64,000 bases of DNA from NCBI GenBank assembly GCA_000961725.1, contig LADS01000031.1, positions 1 to 64,000 of the forward strand. Reading direction: 5' to 3'. Of the stretch, positions 7,774-15,660 are shown piece by piece. The stretch comes from Desulfobulbaceae bacterium BRH_c16a (GTDB lineage: Bacteria; Desulfobacterota; Desulfobulbia; Desulfobulbales; Desulfocapsaceae). Position 1 is the stretch's first letter. Every line of letters starts with the position of its first letter. The translations under genes and the position numbers were made by a program. The notes below the pieces were generated by a model, which searched no databases, was not told the origin of the DNA, and was given only the letters and a program-made list of their open reading frames with translations.

Positions 7774-8118
7774 TCAGTCGATCAACTGGTCTACATCCAA
7801 ATCCATGGCTTTGGCAAGTTTGGCAAGAGTTGTACGTCTCGGGGCAACTGCTCCAGTTTCGAGCCTTGCCAATGCGGACTGTTTCATTCCAGCTCGTTCC
7901 GCCAACTCGGTCTGGCTGAGACCGAAATGTTCCCGCCATGCTTTGACCAGGCTGTCACCCCGGACATTGGCGGCTACCACATCATGCGGAAACCATACAT
8001 CAGCTTCATCCGGTTCTTCCGTCTTGCCGGTCAGCTTCTGGTATTCCTGCCAGGGTATGACGGCAAAAGCAGGCTTGCCTTTGATTTTAATTATCTGCGG
8101 TTCAATATGTGCGCTCAT
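7774..8118 (-). CDS. Antitoxin with XRE-type HTH (HigA-like, Phd-like N-terminus)
   Basis: 114 residues. The C-terminal half is a lambda-repressor-like helix-turn-helix: FGLSQTELAERAGMKQSALA, then RLETGAVAPRRTTLAKLAKA. The N-terminal half PQIIKIKGKPAFAVIPWQEY resembles the Phd/YefM fold used to wrap RelE toxins. The gene overlaps the end of the toxin gene by 17 bases and follows it, the HigBA order. It would neutralise the toxin and repress the pair. It lies on the opposite strand to its phage neighbours, as prophage addiction modules usually do. Confidence 0.8.
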   Translation of the reverse strand: MSAHIEPQIIKIKGKPAFAVIPWQEYQKLTGKTEEPDEADVWFPHDVVAANVRGDSLVKAWREHFGLSQTELAERAGMKQSALARLETGAVAPRRTTLAKLAKAMDLDVDQLID

Positions 8119-8362
8119 CTCTCTTTTTTACCTCCTGGATCATTACGATCCTGATGCCACCATCATGATCGAAAAGCACGCGATACCGGCCGACTCGAAG
8201 CCGGAATCCATACTGGTGCCCTTTGAGTTCCTTGACATCAAGCCCTTGATTTTCTGGAAAATCTTCCAATTTACCAACATGATCGATGATTGCCTGACGA
8301 TATTGCGCCGGTATCTTCTTGATCTGCTTACGTGCCCGGTTGTGCCAGACTATTTCATTCAT
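8102..8362 (-). CDS. RelE/ParE-family toxin
   Basis: 86 residues, the usual RelE size. The pattern WHNRARKQIKKIPAQYRQAI, then ELKGHQYGFRLRVGRYRVLF and IVMIQEVKKRDERTY matches the RelE/HigB fold, with basic residues (Arg in GRYRVLF, KKRDERTY) where ribosome-bound mRNA is cut in the family. It is first in a two-gene operon with the HTH antitoxin. No ribosome site precedes the ATG, and a promoter-like -10 lies only 3 bases upstream, so the mRNA may be leaderless. Confidence 0.82.
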   Translation of the reverse strand: MNEIVWHNRARKQIKKIPAQYRQAIIDHVGKLEDFPENQGLDVKELKGHQYGFRLRVGRYRVLFDHDGGIRIVMIQEVKKRDERTY

Positions 8363-8364
8363 AA

Positions 8365-8392
8365 AATTATAACATTTTATAACGTTTTATCA
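8365..8392 (-). promoter_or_regulatory. Promoter/operator of the toxin-antitoxin pair
   Basis: On the minus strand TTGATA (8392-8387) and TATAAT (8370-8365) are spaced by 16 bases. On the plus strand TTATAAC occurs at 8367-8373 and again at 8377-8383, exactly one helical turn apart and overlapping the -10. This fits autoregulation by the antitoxin HTH. The ATG begins 3 bases after the -10. Confidence 0.5.
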
Positions 8393-8429
8393 ACAGCCAT
8401 ATAACAAATTGAGCAACGCGGAGGGAAAA

Positions 8430-8909
8430 ATGGAATCTACAGAAAAACCGCAAAGTTCGCAATCCGGAAAACGCCTCGCCGTCTGCGGCAGCCGAACCCT
8501 TGATGACGAACGAGTAAAAATCATTCTACTCGAAGAGATCGACGATAAAGGAATTACCGAGATCGTCACCCATGCCGAACCTGAAGGAGTCTGCGAAGTC
8601 GCTCGAAAGCTCTGCAAGGAAAAGGCGATCCCGCTCAAACTGCATTTTCTCAATTTCCGATATCTTCGTGGGGCATTCGAACACCGAAGCCGATCCGTTT
8701 TTGACGATTGCGATTGTGCCATCTTCATTCACGACGGTGAAAGCAAGGGCACCGCCAACGAGCTGAAGCTTGCGAAAAAGATGGGCCTGCCCTTCGTCTG
8801 TCATGAGCTCAAGCCTAGTCGATACAACGCCAGCGTCGGCTTTGAAATAGAAGTTGATTGGGCCGATGCGATCGAGATGGATCAATTTCCGCCGGAAACC
8901 GGCGCATAA
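8430..8909 (+). CDS. SLOG-superfamily (YspA/DUF2493-like) protein
   Basis: 159 residues from ATG 8430, preceded by GGAGG; a TTG 21 bases upstream would add seven residues but lacks that site. The N-terminus KRLAVCGSRTLDDERV is the first strand-loop of the SLOG nucleotide-binding fold, followed by EIVTHAEPEGVCEVARKLC, and later SVFDDCDCAIFIHDGESKGT with the second signature loop. Members of this superfamily bind or sense nucleotides and their derivatives, and some belong to phage-conflict systems. It lies just before the terminase genes; its role here is unknown. Confidence 0.65.
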   Translation: MESTEKPQSSQSGKRLAVCGSRTLDDERVKIILLEEIDDKGITEIVTHAEPEGVCEVARKLCKEKAIPLKLHFLNFRYLRGAFEHRSRSVFDDCDCAIFIHDGESKGTANELKLAKKMGLPFVCHELKPSRYNASVGFEIEVDWADAIEMDQFPPETGA

Positions 8910-8923
8910 CAAGGCTGATACCA

Positions 8924-9730
8924 ATGACTCAGGACATGCTGCATAGAATCCTCGATCTAGCCAGCCGTGAAGACAAGGCGGAACTGTCGGTAGCCAACAA
9001 TGGCAAAATCAGCGCGATGCGGGCTTACACCTCCACGCCGGGCAAAAAATCGAAAGAGGACTATGAGGTTGCCTCGGCTTTTTACCAGGAAACCCTGGAC
9101 CGCCTTGCCCTGAAATATCTGCCGGACGAACAGGAGGATCCCGAAAGCGAGGACACTTCCTCCCTGGTGCCGGAATGGCGGGATTTCCGGGAAACCAAAG
9201 TCAAGGCCGATGTGCTCGCCCAGTTGATCGCCATGGGCTATGACCTCACCCAGCGCACCTTTTACCGGCACTGCAAGCAGGGCAAGTGCCGGGTGAATAC
9301 CCTGGGATTCTACTCCCGGCGGCTGGTGAAGCAGTATATCGAGGCCGAGGGCATCATGCGCACCGGCGAACCGGTCGACGCCGATGGGCCTGACATGGCC
9401 CTTTCCGTCGAAAAACAACGGCTTGAAAATGAGAAGCTGCGGATCTCCAATCAACACGCAAACCTCAAGTTCAAAAAGGAACAGGCCCAGCTCATCGAGC
9501 GGGAAGCTCTGTACCTGGAGATGGCCGCGCGGGCAGTTGCCCTCGACAACGGCTTTCGCCAGATGATCGACATGGAAGCCGCAACCCTCATTGCTGCAGT
9601 GAAGGGAGACTCTTCCCGGCTGGCGGAGTTCCTTGATCTGATCAACCAGATCTGGAACGGCCTGCTCAACACCTTCGCCGCCACCGATGAATTCGAAGTG
9701 CTCTTTGAAGACGAGGAAATACCGCAATGA
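8924..9730 (+). CDS. Terminase small subunit (Nu1-like)
   Basis: 268 residues from ATG 8924; an upstream extension overlaps the SLOG gene and is unlikely. A helix-turn-helix-like section (LIAMGYDLTQRTFYRHCKQG, then YSRRLVKQYIEAEG) and a long charged helical part (KQRLENEKLRISNQHANLKF) match the architecture of small terminase subunits, which recognise the packaging site. Assignment is anchored by the 4-base overlap with the GpA-type large subunit at 9727. It is longer than lambda Nu1 (181 residues). Confidence 0.7.
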   Translation: MTQDMLHRILDLASREDKAELSVANNGKISAMRAYTSTPGKKSKEDYEVASAFYQETLDRLALKYLPDEQEDPESEDTSSLVPEWRDFRETKVKADVLAQLIAMGYDLTQRTFYRHCKQGKCRVNTLGFYSRRLVKQYIEAEGIMRTGEPVDADGPDMALSVEKQRLENEKLRISNQHANLKFKKEQAQLIEREALYLEMAARAVALDNGFRQMIDMEAATLIAAVKGDSSRLAEFLDLINQIWNGLLNTFAATDEFEVLFEDEEIPQ

Positions 9731-11736
9731 TACTGCAATCCCAGGAACCAGGAAAAATCCGGAGATGCCGCGGATCACTCCGGAAAATTATCGGCAACGG
9801 CAATCAGGTGGAACACCTGCTGCACAACTCCACTTATCGTTTCCGCTTTTCGCCGGCCGAACGCCAGGTGCTCCGCCGGCGGGAAAAGATCATGCCTTCC
9901 AAGTGGGCGCCGGTCAGCATGAAGGTCCCGGCCGGTCCGTTCGAAGACAGCTTCTTCAACCTGGACATCACACCGCACCTGGCCGGGATGCTCGACGCTT
10001 ACGCCCTGCCCTTCGTCCGCAAGATCGGCGTCTGTGCCGCTCCGCAAACAACCAAGACAACTTTCGGCCTTATTGCTCTTGCCTGGTCCTCGGTTTTTGA
10101 GCCGGGACCGGCATTGTATGTCTATCCGACGGAAACCTCCGGGGTCGAGATCATGGAAGAGCGGATCCAGCGGTCCTACAGACAGTCGCCCCAGCTCAAG
10201 CGATTGATGACCGGCCGCAAGGACGACGTCTCCAAACACAAGCTGCGGCTGCGCACCATGTACCACCGGGTCGCCTGGGCCGGATCGCTCACTTCGCTTG
10301 CTCATCGATCAATCAAGTACCTGCTGCTCGACGAGGTCGACAAATACAACGAACGGCCGAGTGAAACAGAAGCCAGTACCATCGATCTGGCCAAACTCAG
10401 GACCCGCTCCTACCGAAACCGGAAAATCCTGGTCATGGCCTCCGCCTCGACTGAGAACGGTTTCATCTGGACCGAAATCACCAAGGAAACTCAGGCTGTT
10501 TTCGTTTACTGGGCGATCTGCCCGTATTGCCTGACTGAGCAGCTCATGGAGTTCACCAGCGACACCTTCTGGTGGCCAAAGGGCGAAGACGGCCATTCGC
10601 TTGACCGCAAGGAGATCGAAGCTAAGAAGCTGGCCCGTTATATCTGCCGGGAATCTTCCTGCCGCAGGATGTGGGACGACGATGCCCGCCATACCGCCAA
10701 CAAGCTGGCGATGAAAAGCGGCTGGCGGTTACGGATGGAGAATGGCGGCAAAGGTGAGGAGCTGTTTCATTACCTCAACAGGGTGCGGCCGCAGTCGATC
10801 GGCTTTATCGTCCCTTCCTGGACCTCTTATTTTGTCTCGCTTTCCGAGGTGGCCAGTGCCTATCTCAAATGCAAGGACAAGAGCCTGAGTCCCGAGGAAC
10901 AATTCAACGCCTATCAGGATTTCCAGAACGCTCACCGCTCCCTGCCATGGAAAGTTGAGCTGCAGGCTCAGCCGGTCGACAAGATCCTTTCTTTCCGCGA
11001 TGACCGCCCGGCAGGGACTTTACCCGGTGGCGAACGGGTGGCTTCGCTCCTGACGGCGATCGATACCCAGGACAACGATCTGTTCTATCTCTCCATCTGG
11101 GCGGTCGGCTGGGGATTCAAAAACGAGCAGTGGCTGGTCCTGGCCCGGCCGCTCAATTCCTTCGAGGCCATCGCCGAGACTCTTTGGGGATCGGAATATT
11201 ACGATGCTGACGGCCAGCGGCATATCATCGAACATGCTTTCATCGACATGCTGGGCCACCGGACAAGGGAGGTTCTTGAATTCTGCATCCAGTATGAAGG
11301 GCTGATCACTCCGGTGTTCGGCTCAGCCCGGGTGATGACCCAGCCTTATGCCTTCAGCCAGCGGGAATACATGCCGGGTACTGATCAACCGCTCCCGGGC
11401 GGCGGGATCCGGGCCATCCGCATGAACACCAGGTATTACAAAGACAATATGGCCATCAAACTCTCGCTTGAGCCAGACACTCCCGGCTGTATTCATCTTT
11501 ATCGGGATGCGGGAGAGGAATATTGCAAGCAGCTCATTTCCGAAGCCCGGGATGAAAAGGGCAACTGGATGAAGATCGGTAGCCGGGCAAATCACTACTG
11601 GGACAACTGGTGCGCCATCAACTGCCTAGCCGATTATCTCGGGATCAAACACCGGATCAATCCCGCCGATCAGGGCGACATCGAAATCGAAGACGAAAGC
11701 ATCATTGTGGTAGATTCACAATTCATGGGAGGCTGA
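9727..11736 (+). CDS. Terminase large subunit, GpA family
   Basis: 669 residues. Packaging ATPase and nuclease that cuts and pumps phage DNA into the procapsid. An adenine-binding/Walker A-like APQTTKTT lies at 105-112, and Walker B YLLLDEVD at 198-205 with Asp202/Glu203. The family zinc knuckle is seen as CPYC (Cys265/Cys268) and C-x4-C (Cys307/Cys312). The nuclease half follows, including LTAIDTQDNDLFY and WAVGWG. Size and order match the lambda gpA family, so packaging from cos-type ends is likely, but no cos site was identified. Confidence 0.92.
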   Translation: MILQSQEPGKIRRCRGSLRKIIGNGNQVEHLLHNSTYRFRFSPAERQVLRRREKIMPSKWAPVSMKVPAGPFEDSFFNLDITPHLAGMLDAYALPFVRKIGVCAAPQTTKTTFGLIALAWSSVFEPGPALYVYPTETSGVEIMEERIQRSYRQSPQLKRLMTGRKDDVSKHKLRLRTMYHRVAWAGSLTSLAHRSIKYLLLDEVDKYNERPSETEASTIDLAKLRTRSYRNRKILVMASASTENGFIWTEITKETQAVFVYWAICPYCLTEQLMEFTSDTFWWPKGEDGHSLDRKEIEAKKLARYICRESSCRRMWDDDARHTANKLAMKSGWRLRMENGGKGEELFHYLNRVRPQSIGFIVPSWTSYFVSLSEVASAYLKCKDKSLSPEEQFNAYQDFQNAHRSLPWKVELQAQPVDKILSFRDDRPAGTLPGGERVASLLTAIDTQDNDLFYLSIWAVGWGFKNEQWLVLARPLNSFEAIAETLWGSEYYDADGQRHIIEHAFIDMLGHRTREVLEFCIQYEGLITPVFGSARVMTQPYAFSQREYMPGTDQPLPGGGIRAIRMNTRYYKDNMAIKLSLEPDTPGCIHLYRDAGEEYCKQLISEARDEKGNWMKIGSRANHYWDNWCAINCLADYLGIKHRINPADQGDIEIEDESIIVVDSQFMGG

Positions 11737-11738
11737 GC

Positions 11739-11939
11739 ATGAAACAAAGCGGAAAAATACTCGTGACTCTGGAAGAAATAGCCGCCTATTCCGGCCGGAG
11801 CAAGAACACCATCCTGAAATGGGTCGAGGATGACAACTTCCCGGCAACCAAGGTCGACGGCCGGTGGGAATCAAACACGGATTTGGTCGACAACTGGCAG
11901 CGGCGCCGGATTGAGACGATGACTATGCTCACGATTTAG
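11739..11939 (+). CDS. Small HTH DNA-binding protein
   Basis: 66 residues from ATG 11739, two bases after the terminase stop. It consists almost entirely of one winged-HTH motif: VTLEEIAAYSGRSKNTILKW then VEDDNFPATKVDGRWESN, like phage excisionase or pyocin activator type folds. Lambda has no gene between A and W, so this is an addition. It may regulate late genes or the neighbouring reverse-strand cargo gene; neither can be decided from sequence. Confidence 0.6.
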   Translation: MKQSGKILVTLEEIAAYSGRSKNTILKWVEDDNFPATKVDGRWESNTDLVDNWQRRRIETMTMLTI

Positions 11940-12139
11940 GCCTGATTATCACCAGCCCCTATCATTATTTGGATGAACTCCCTCGCGGTGAGGTTTTCAT
12001 GTCTCAAGAGTTGGAAGTGACGGATTTACCAAAGAGACTGAAAGGAAAATGCAGAGAAAATGACATTTATCATAAATGGAAAAGCAAAATGGCACCAGCA
12101 AGTCCTCTGGGGGCTGTGTGGTCGACATTCGATCTTTCA

Positions 12140-15016
12140 TTACTTGCGAACAACACCACTCAAAGCAGTTATAAAAACGGATGTGACAATCCAACCGCAG
12201 ATAATGACAAACCAGCGGAAAACGCACAATATCCAGCCCCACAAACTAAACTTTCCACTGCATTCATCTCCATTTTCAACCTGTGGATAAGCGGTTGGCA
12301 ACCAGTAAGCAGCTGTCTGAAAATCGACAATGGGTAAAAAAGTATCTAAAGAATAAAAAAAATAGTAGAAACCTGATGTGTCTGTAATTCTTCTGTTAGG
12401 TTTACATTTCCTGCCCAAGAAGTTCGCCACCTGAACTGTTTGAACTTGCTCTGGTTCCGATAGGTTAGCTACCTGATACCCTCCTTTATACTCACTTGGC
12501 ACCATAAGATCAAAGTGGAATCCAGAGTAAAATATGAAAGAACCAAACAAAACAATAAACAATCCAATCACAGCTGCCCGAAAAGGTTTGTATCCATATC
12601 CAACGAGAAAATTGTGCCACCAAGCTAGCTTCTTTCTTAATTTTGGACCTACTTTTTTCATTATGAAGTTCATCGAGTTGTTACCACTCTGATGATTATG
12701 TTTTTTTATAAGAACCAATTTAGCCTCCTCTAAGTGACCACTCCGCTTGAGCACTTTGGCGAGTTGCTCGTAAGGCTGTGTCCGGAAATCCTTAGATAAA
12801 GACAACCATTTCTCTCTACGTTTTTCTAATTCTTCTGGGCCTTGATCTCTTATGAACTGGTACTCAAAATCGTTAATTTGGAGGTTATTCTGTTTAGGCC
12901 AACTATCAATATCGTCAACCAAGACCTCGACTTTTGCCGCATCAAGGAAAAGTGAAACTTTTTGCGAATCTTTGACACCTTTCCAATAAAAATTTCTTCC
13001 TATAACAGCCCCTTGAAAGGAAACTGCACCATCAACTTTAAAATCCTTAAACCAAACACTTCCCTCCGTCTTTAGCCCAATCGCCCGAAAAGCATAATGA
13101 CGTTCTAATTCTTCATCTGGAGAATCTCTTTTTTTTCGTCTCTCCGTCTTAGATTTATCGTTCAAAAACTCACCTCCTGAACAATCAAGATTTCCTCCAA
13201 TTACAGAAAAATCAATTTTGATCTCGCCATGCGATATCAAGTTCTTAAAAATAATGCTACCTGCAACCTGCATTTGCATTGCTCTCAGGGAGAAATCTCC
13301 TTCGTTTTTAATAGTTCCTGAATTTAGATAAATGTTTCGACCGATTGATGCATCATTGAGCATAACTTCACCCTTGGCAGTAAATCCATCACCGAGATAA
13401 AGACTCCCACCGACATGCAATTTCCCTCCAGTGAACGCATAGACATGATCTCCTTCATGTGTGGGGGTACTGATTTTGCTTTGGTTGCAATTAAGGTAAC
13501 TTCCTATTCGAGTATCACTGATTCTGACACCCCCCTCTGTCTCGATCTCATCCATTTCTACTTTACCACCTATAGACATGTTGCCCGCTTGAATAGAATC
13601 AAAGTATGGGTTTTCAAGAGTGCAAGGTTTTCCTAACTTGAAATGTCCTCCAGTGCAAACAAGATCCATACCTAATTTTGACCCAGTGAGACAAACGAAG
13701 GCATTGGCAAGGAATATATTCCTGTCGAAATCTTCGAGATTTTTTTCTTTAAAGCTACGCAGGAAAACTGACCCACTTATACTCATGCCTTTAGCATTGA
13801 TGGCAAAGACACCCTCATTCAGGAATTTGCTGTTTGTGCAATCAAGGTTTCCACTAATAGTGGCGTGTGAAAGGTTGATGTAACCTTTTCTAGTCTCAAA
13901 TTTTTTAAGATAAAATGTCCCTTGAACCTTTATGCCTTCACAGTAGAGAACAGGGACATTATCATCTGAGCCATTCATCATTCCATTATAAAAACTGATA
14001 TCTGCACCAATTCTGGCACACGGGAATCGTATAATTCCTTCGGCCTCGAATCTGTCACAGAAAAAAGCATTGCCTTTGACGTGCATCCGGTCGCCATAGA
14101 TCGCGTTGGCTCCCTTGTTTTTATACTTCCCTCCAGCAGAATCCAAGTCTCCTTCAATAAGCGCACCTGTCAAGCGAATCTCACCCTCGACATTAATATC
14201 GTTCAATATCATGTTCCTTTTAACATGCATCCCTTCCCCGTTGAAAGCACAGGCATCATGGAATTCTGCTTCCGAATAACAGGTGAGACGTCGACCATTC
14301 GATAGCTCCTTTTGACAACCACTTCTTTTAATAAATTTGCCATTTGTACAGTTAAGATTACCATTGATGGTGCTATCTCCGAGATGCACTCCGCCAAAAG
14401 CGGAGAAACCGTCGCAGAGATAGACACTGCCCTTAATGTAAACTCTCTCAAGAACTAGAGAGTAGCTGTGTAAAGTGCTTTTTCTGCAGTCTCCACAACT
14501 GGTTGTGGTATTAGATCCCCCACAATTGGTTTTCTGTGTGTCAAACTTTTGGTTATTCTGATTATCGAAGCACCCTCTGGTGCAAATGAGATCTCCTTCA
14601 ATTTTTGCTCCCATGAGGCAGACAGATCCAGCCGCTGAGAATTCATCAGCCAGCCGAAAATTACCAAAAACTGTTAAACCGTCAGCGTCTATACTGTCTG
14701 TCTTTGATCCTGATAAATCCAATGCTTTAATAGCAGCATGTCGAAGATCAAGCGTATCAGGAATTGAACATTGGGTGAGAGAAAGGTTGAAGGGGATGTT
14801 GAGTAACCTTAAATCTAGACTACCTTCGATGTTGCTACCGCGAACGCGAATCCCATGTGGTTGAAGGTTGGAGATCAGGTTCGGCTCAGTACATAACTGC
14901 TTGATGAAGCTAGCCCTGACGATGCTTCCAGGTTGAAGATCAGCTATTTCTCCGATAGTCAGGCAACTCCACACTCTCTTTTCTGTTTCAGTCCAAGATT
15001 TACCCATTTGTAACAC
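12140..15016 (-). CDS. Large beta-helix-repeat protein with channel-like membrane C-terminus (cargo gene)
   Basis: 958 residues. After an N-terminal helical segment (WTETEKRVWSCLTIGEIADL), residues ~45-730 are a long array of units of about 20-25 residues. Typical units read like GSVYLCDGFSAFGGVHLGDS, then TINGNLNCTNGKF, and suggest a right-handed, pentapeptide-like beta-helix. After a charged helical part, the C-terminus has a hydrophobic helix (FRAAVIGLFIVLFGSFIFY), a pore-like segment YYFFYSLDTFLPIVDF and a final helix WGWILCVFRWFVIICGWIVT ending in VVRK, resembling two-helix ion-channel folds. The gene is AT-rich, reversed and lies exactly between terminase A and head gene W. Related proteins are often annotated as membrane oxidoreductases without evidence. 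Confidence 0.65.
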   Translation of the reverse strand: MLQMGKSWTETEKRVWSCLTIGEIADLQPGSIVRASFIKQLCTEPNLISNLQPHGIRVRGSNIEGSLDLRLLNIPFNLSLTQCSIPDTLDLRHAAIKALDLSGSKTDSIDADGLTVFGNFRLADEFSAAGSVCLMGAKIEGDLICTRGCFDNQNNQKFDTQKTNCGGSNTTTSCGDCRKSTLHSYSLVLERVYIKGSVYLCDGFSAFGGVHLGDSTINGNLNCTNGKFIKRSGCQKELSNGRRLTCYSEAEFHDACAFNGEGMHVKRNMILNDINVEGEIRLTGALIEGDLDSAGGKYKNKGANAIYGDRMHVKGNAFFCDRFEAEGIIRFPCARIGADISFYNGMMNGSDDNVPVLYCEGIKVQGTFYLKKFETRKGYINLSHATISGNLDCTNSKFLNEGVFAINAKGMSISGSVFLRSFKEKNLEDFDRNIFLANAFVCLTGSKLGMDLVCTGGHFKLGKPCTLENPYFDSIQAGNMSIGGKVEMDEIETEGGVRISDTRIGSYLNCNQSKISTPTHEGDHVYAFTGGKLHVGGSLYLGDGFTAKGEVMLNDASIGRNIYLNSGTIKNEGDFSLRAMQMQVAGSIIFKNLISHGEIKIDFSVIGGNLDCSGGEFLNDKSKTERRKKRDSPDEELERHYAFRAIGLKTEGSVWFKDFKVDGAVSFQGAVIGRNFYWKGVKDSQKVSLFLDAAKVEVLVDDIDSWPKQNNLQINDFEYQFIRDQGPEELEKRREKWLSLSKDFRTQPYEQLAKVLKRSGHLEEAKLVLIKKHNHQSGNNSMNFIMKKVGPKLRKKLAWWHNFLVGYGYKPFRAAVIGLFIVLFGSFIFYSGFHFDLMVPSEYKGGYQVANLSEPEQVQTVQVANFLGRKCKPNRRITDTSGFYYFFYSLDTFLPIVDFQTAAYWLPTAYPQVENGDECSGKFSLWGWILCVFRWFVIICGWIVTSVFITALSGVVRK

Positions 15017-15278
15017 CTCCGATTTCCTATATTACCTAAGGGAGATAATTTATGAAAAGGAGAAAAGAGCTTATGAAATCCTTGATATTGCGCTCGTCTG
15101 ATTATTAAAATATCTGAATTTTCAAATGGTTAAATAATTTCTATAGAAATAAATCAAAGACAGTCCAGAGTGATTATTTATAATGTATTTCTTGTACATA
15201 TTCTTAATATCTAACAATCATATGCACCATTGTCAATAAACTAGAATCCGCGCTTTCAGGATTTTAAATCGCTACCCA

Positions 15279-15303
15279 GTTTCGTTTCCACCTCAAACGA
15301 AAC
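15279..15303. promoter_or_regulatory. 9-bp perfect inverted repeat, related to the element at 37557
   Basis: GTTTCGTTT (15279-15287) and AAACGAAAC (15295-15303) are separated by CCACCTC. The 34 bases from TAC at 15273 match the element upstream of the integrase at 27 positions without gaps. Dyad symmetry suggests a dimeric regulator or recombinase-related site; the identity of the binder is unknown. Confidence 0.45.
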
Positions 15304-15333
15304 CCCTGTCAAGCATTAAAACACCACTTGGAC

Positions 15334-15363
15334 GGTCATAGAAGGTCATACGTGATCATAGAA
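15334..15363 (+). repeat. Three tandem imperfect 10-mers
   Basis: GGTCATAGAA, GGTCATACGT and GATCATAGAA follow one another without gaps. A 10-base period places each copy on the same face of the helix, as for activator or repressor half-sites. They lie about 70 bases upstream of the late gene ribosome site. Confidence 0.5.
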
Positions 15364-15390
15364 GAAAATCCCCAAAAACAGGGTGTACAG

Positions 15391-15418
15391 TCATGAAAAA
15401 TAATTCTGTTTTTCATGA
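15391..15418 (+). promoter_or_regulatory. Perfect 10-bp hairpin just before the first head gene
   Basis: TCATGAAAAA (15391-15400) and TTTTTCATGA (15409-15418) are perfect complements around an 8-base loop. The stem ends two bases before the GGAGG ribosome site of the gpW-like gene. It could slow translation of the first late gene or act as a weak terminator; the AT-rich stem favours a conditional structure. Confidence 0.45.
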
Positions 15419-15429
15419 CGGAGGCACCA

Positions 15430-15660
15430 GTGGCATTCACCCAGGCCGATCTTACCAACATAGAACAAGCAATCATTGAGCTCGCCACCAACAAGCGGCC
15501 GGTTAAATTTGTCATCGACGGCAACGTTGTCCAATATTCGCCGATCGAGCTGCCTCAGCTCCGTGCCTTGCGCAACGAGATCGCCGCCGAACTCTCCGCC
15601 GCGGATCCAGCCTCTAATGTCATCTTTGCCTTCAGGATTCATGGAGGCAAGGGATTATGA
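15430..15660 (+). CDS. Head-tail joining protein, gpW-like
   Basis: 76 residues from GTG 15430, chosen because GGAGG lies 5 bases upstream; an ATG at 15415 falls inside the hairpin and has no such site. The sequence LTNIEQAIIELATNKRPVKF then GNVVQYSPIELPQLRALRNE follows lambda gpW (helix, short strand pair around the Arg/Lys-rich turn, helix). gpW caps the filled head and prepares the tail joint. It overlaps the portal start by 4 bases, matching the lambda order W-B. Confidence 0.8.
   Translation: MAFTQADLTNIEQAIIELATNKRPVKFVIDGNVVQYSPIELPQLRALRNEIAAELSAADPASNVIFAFRIHGGKGL

Larger units (their letters stand above)
15017..15429. other. 413-base AT-rich regulatory region before the late genes
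   Basis: No gene is seen. The first 230 bases are plain AT-rich sequence upstream of the reverse cargo gene, whose promoter should lie here. The last 150 bases are dense with symmetry: a 25-bp inverted repeat, three tandem 10-mers and a 28-bp perfect hairpin, each listed separately. They precede the first head gene and probably control late transcription or translation. Confidence 0.5.

Noticed and set aside
11969-12337. 122-codon plus-strand frame after the small HTH gene
   Set aside because: Two thirds overlap the end of the reverse cargo gene, the sequence is Ser/Thr/Asn-rich without domains and no ribosome site precedes it.
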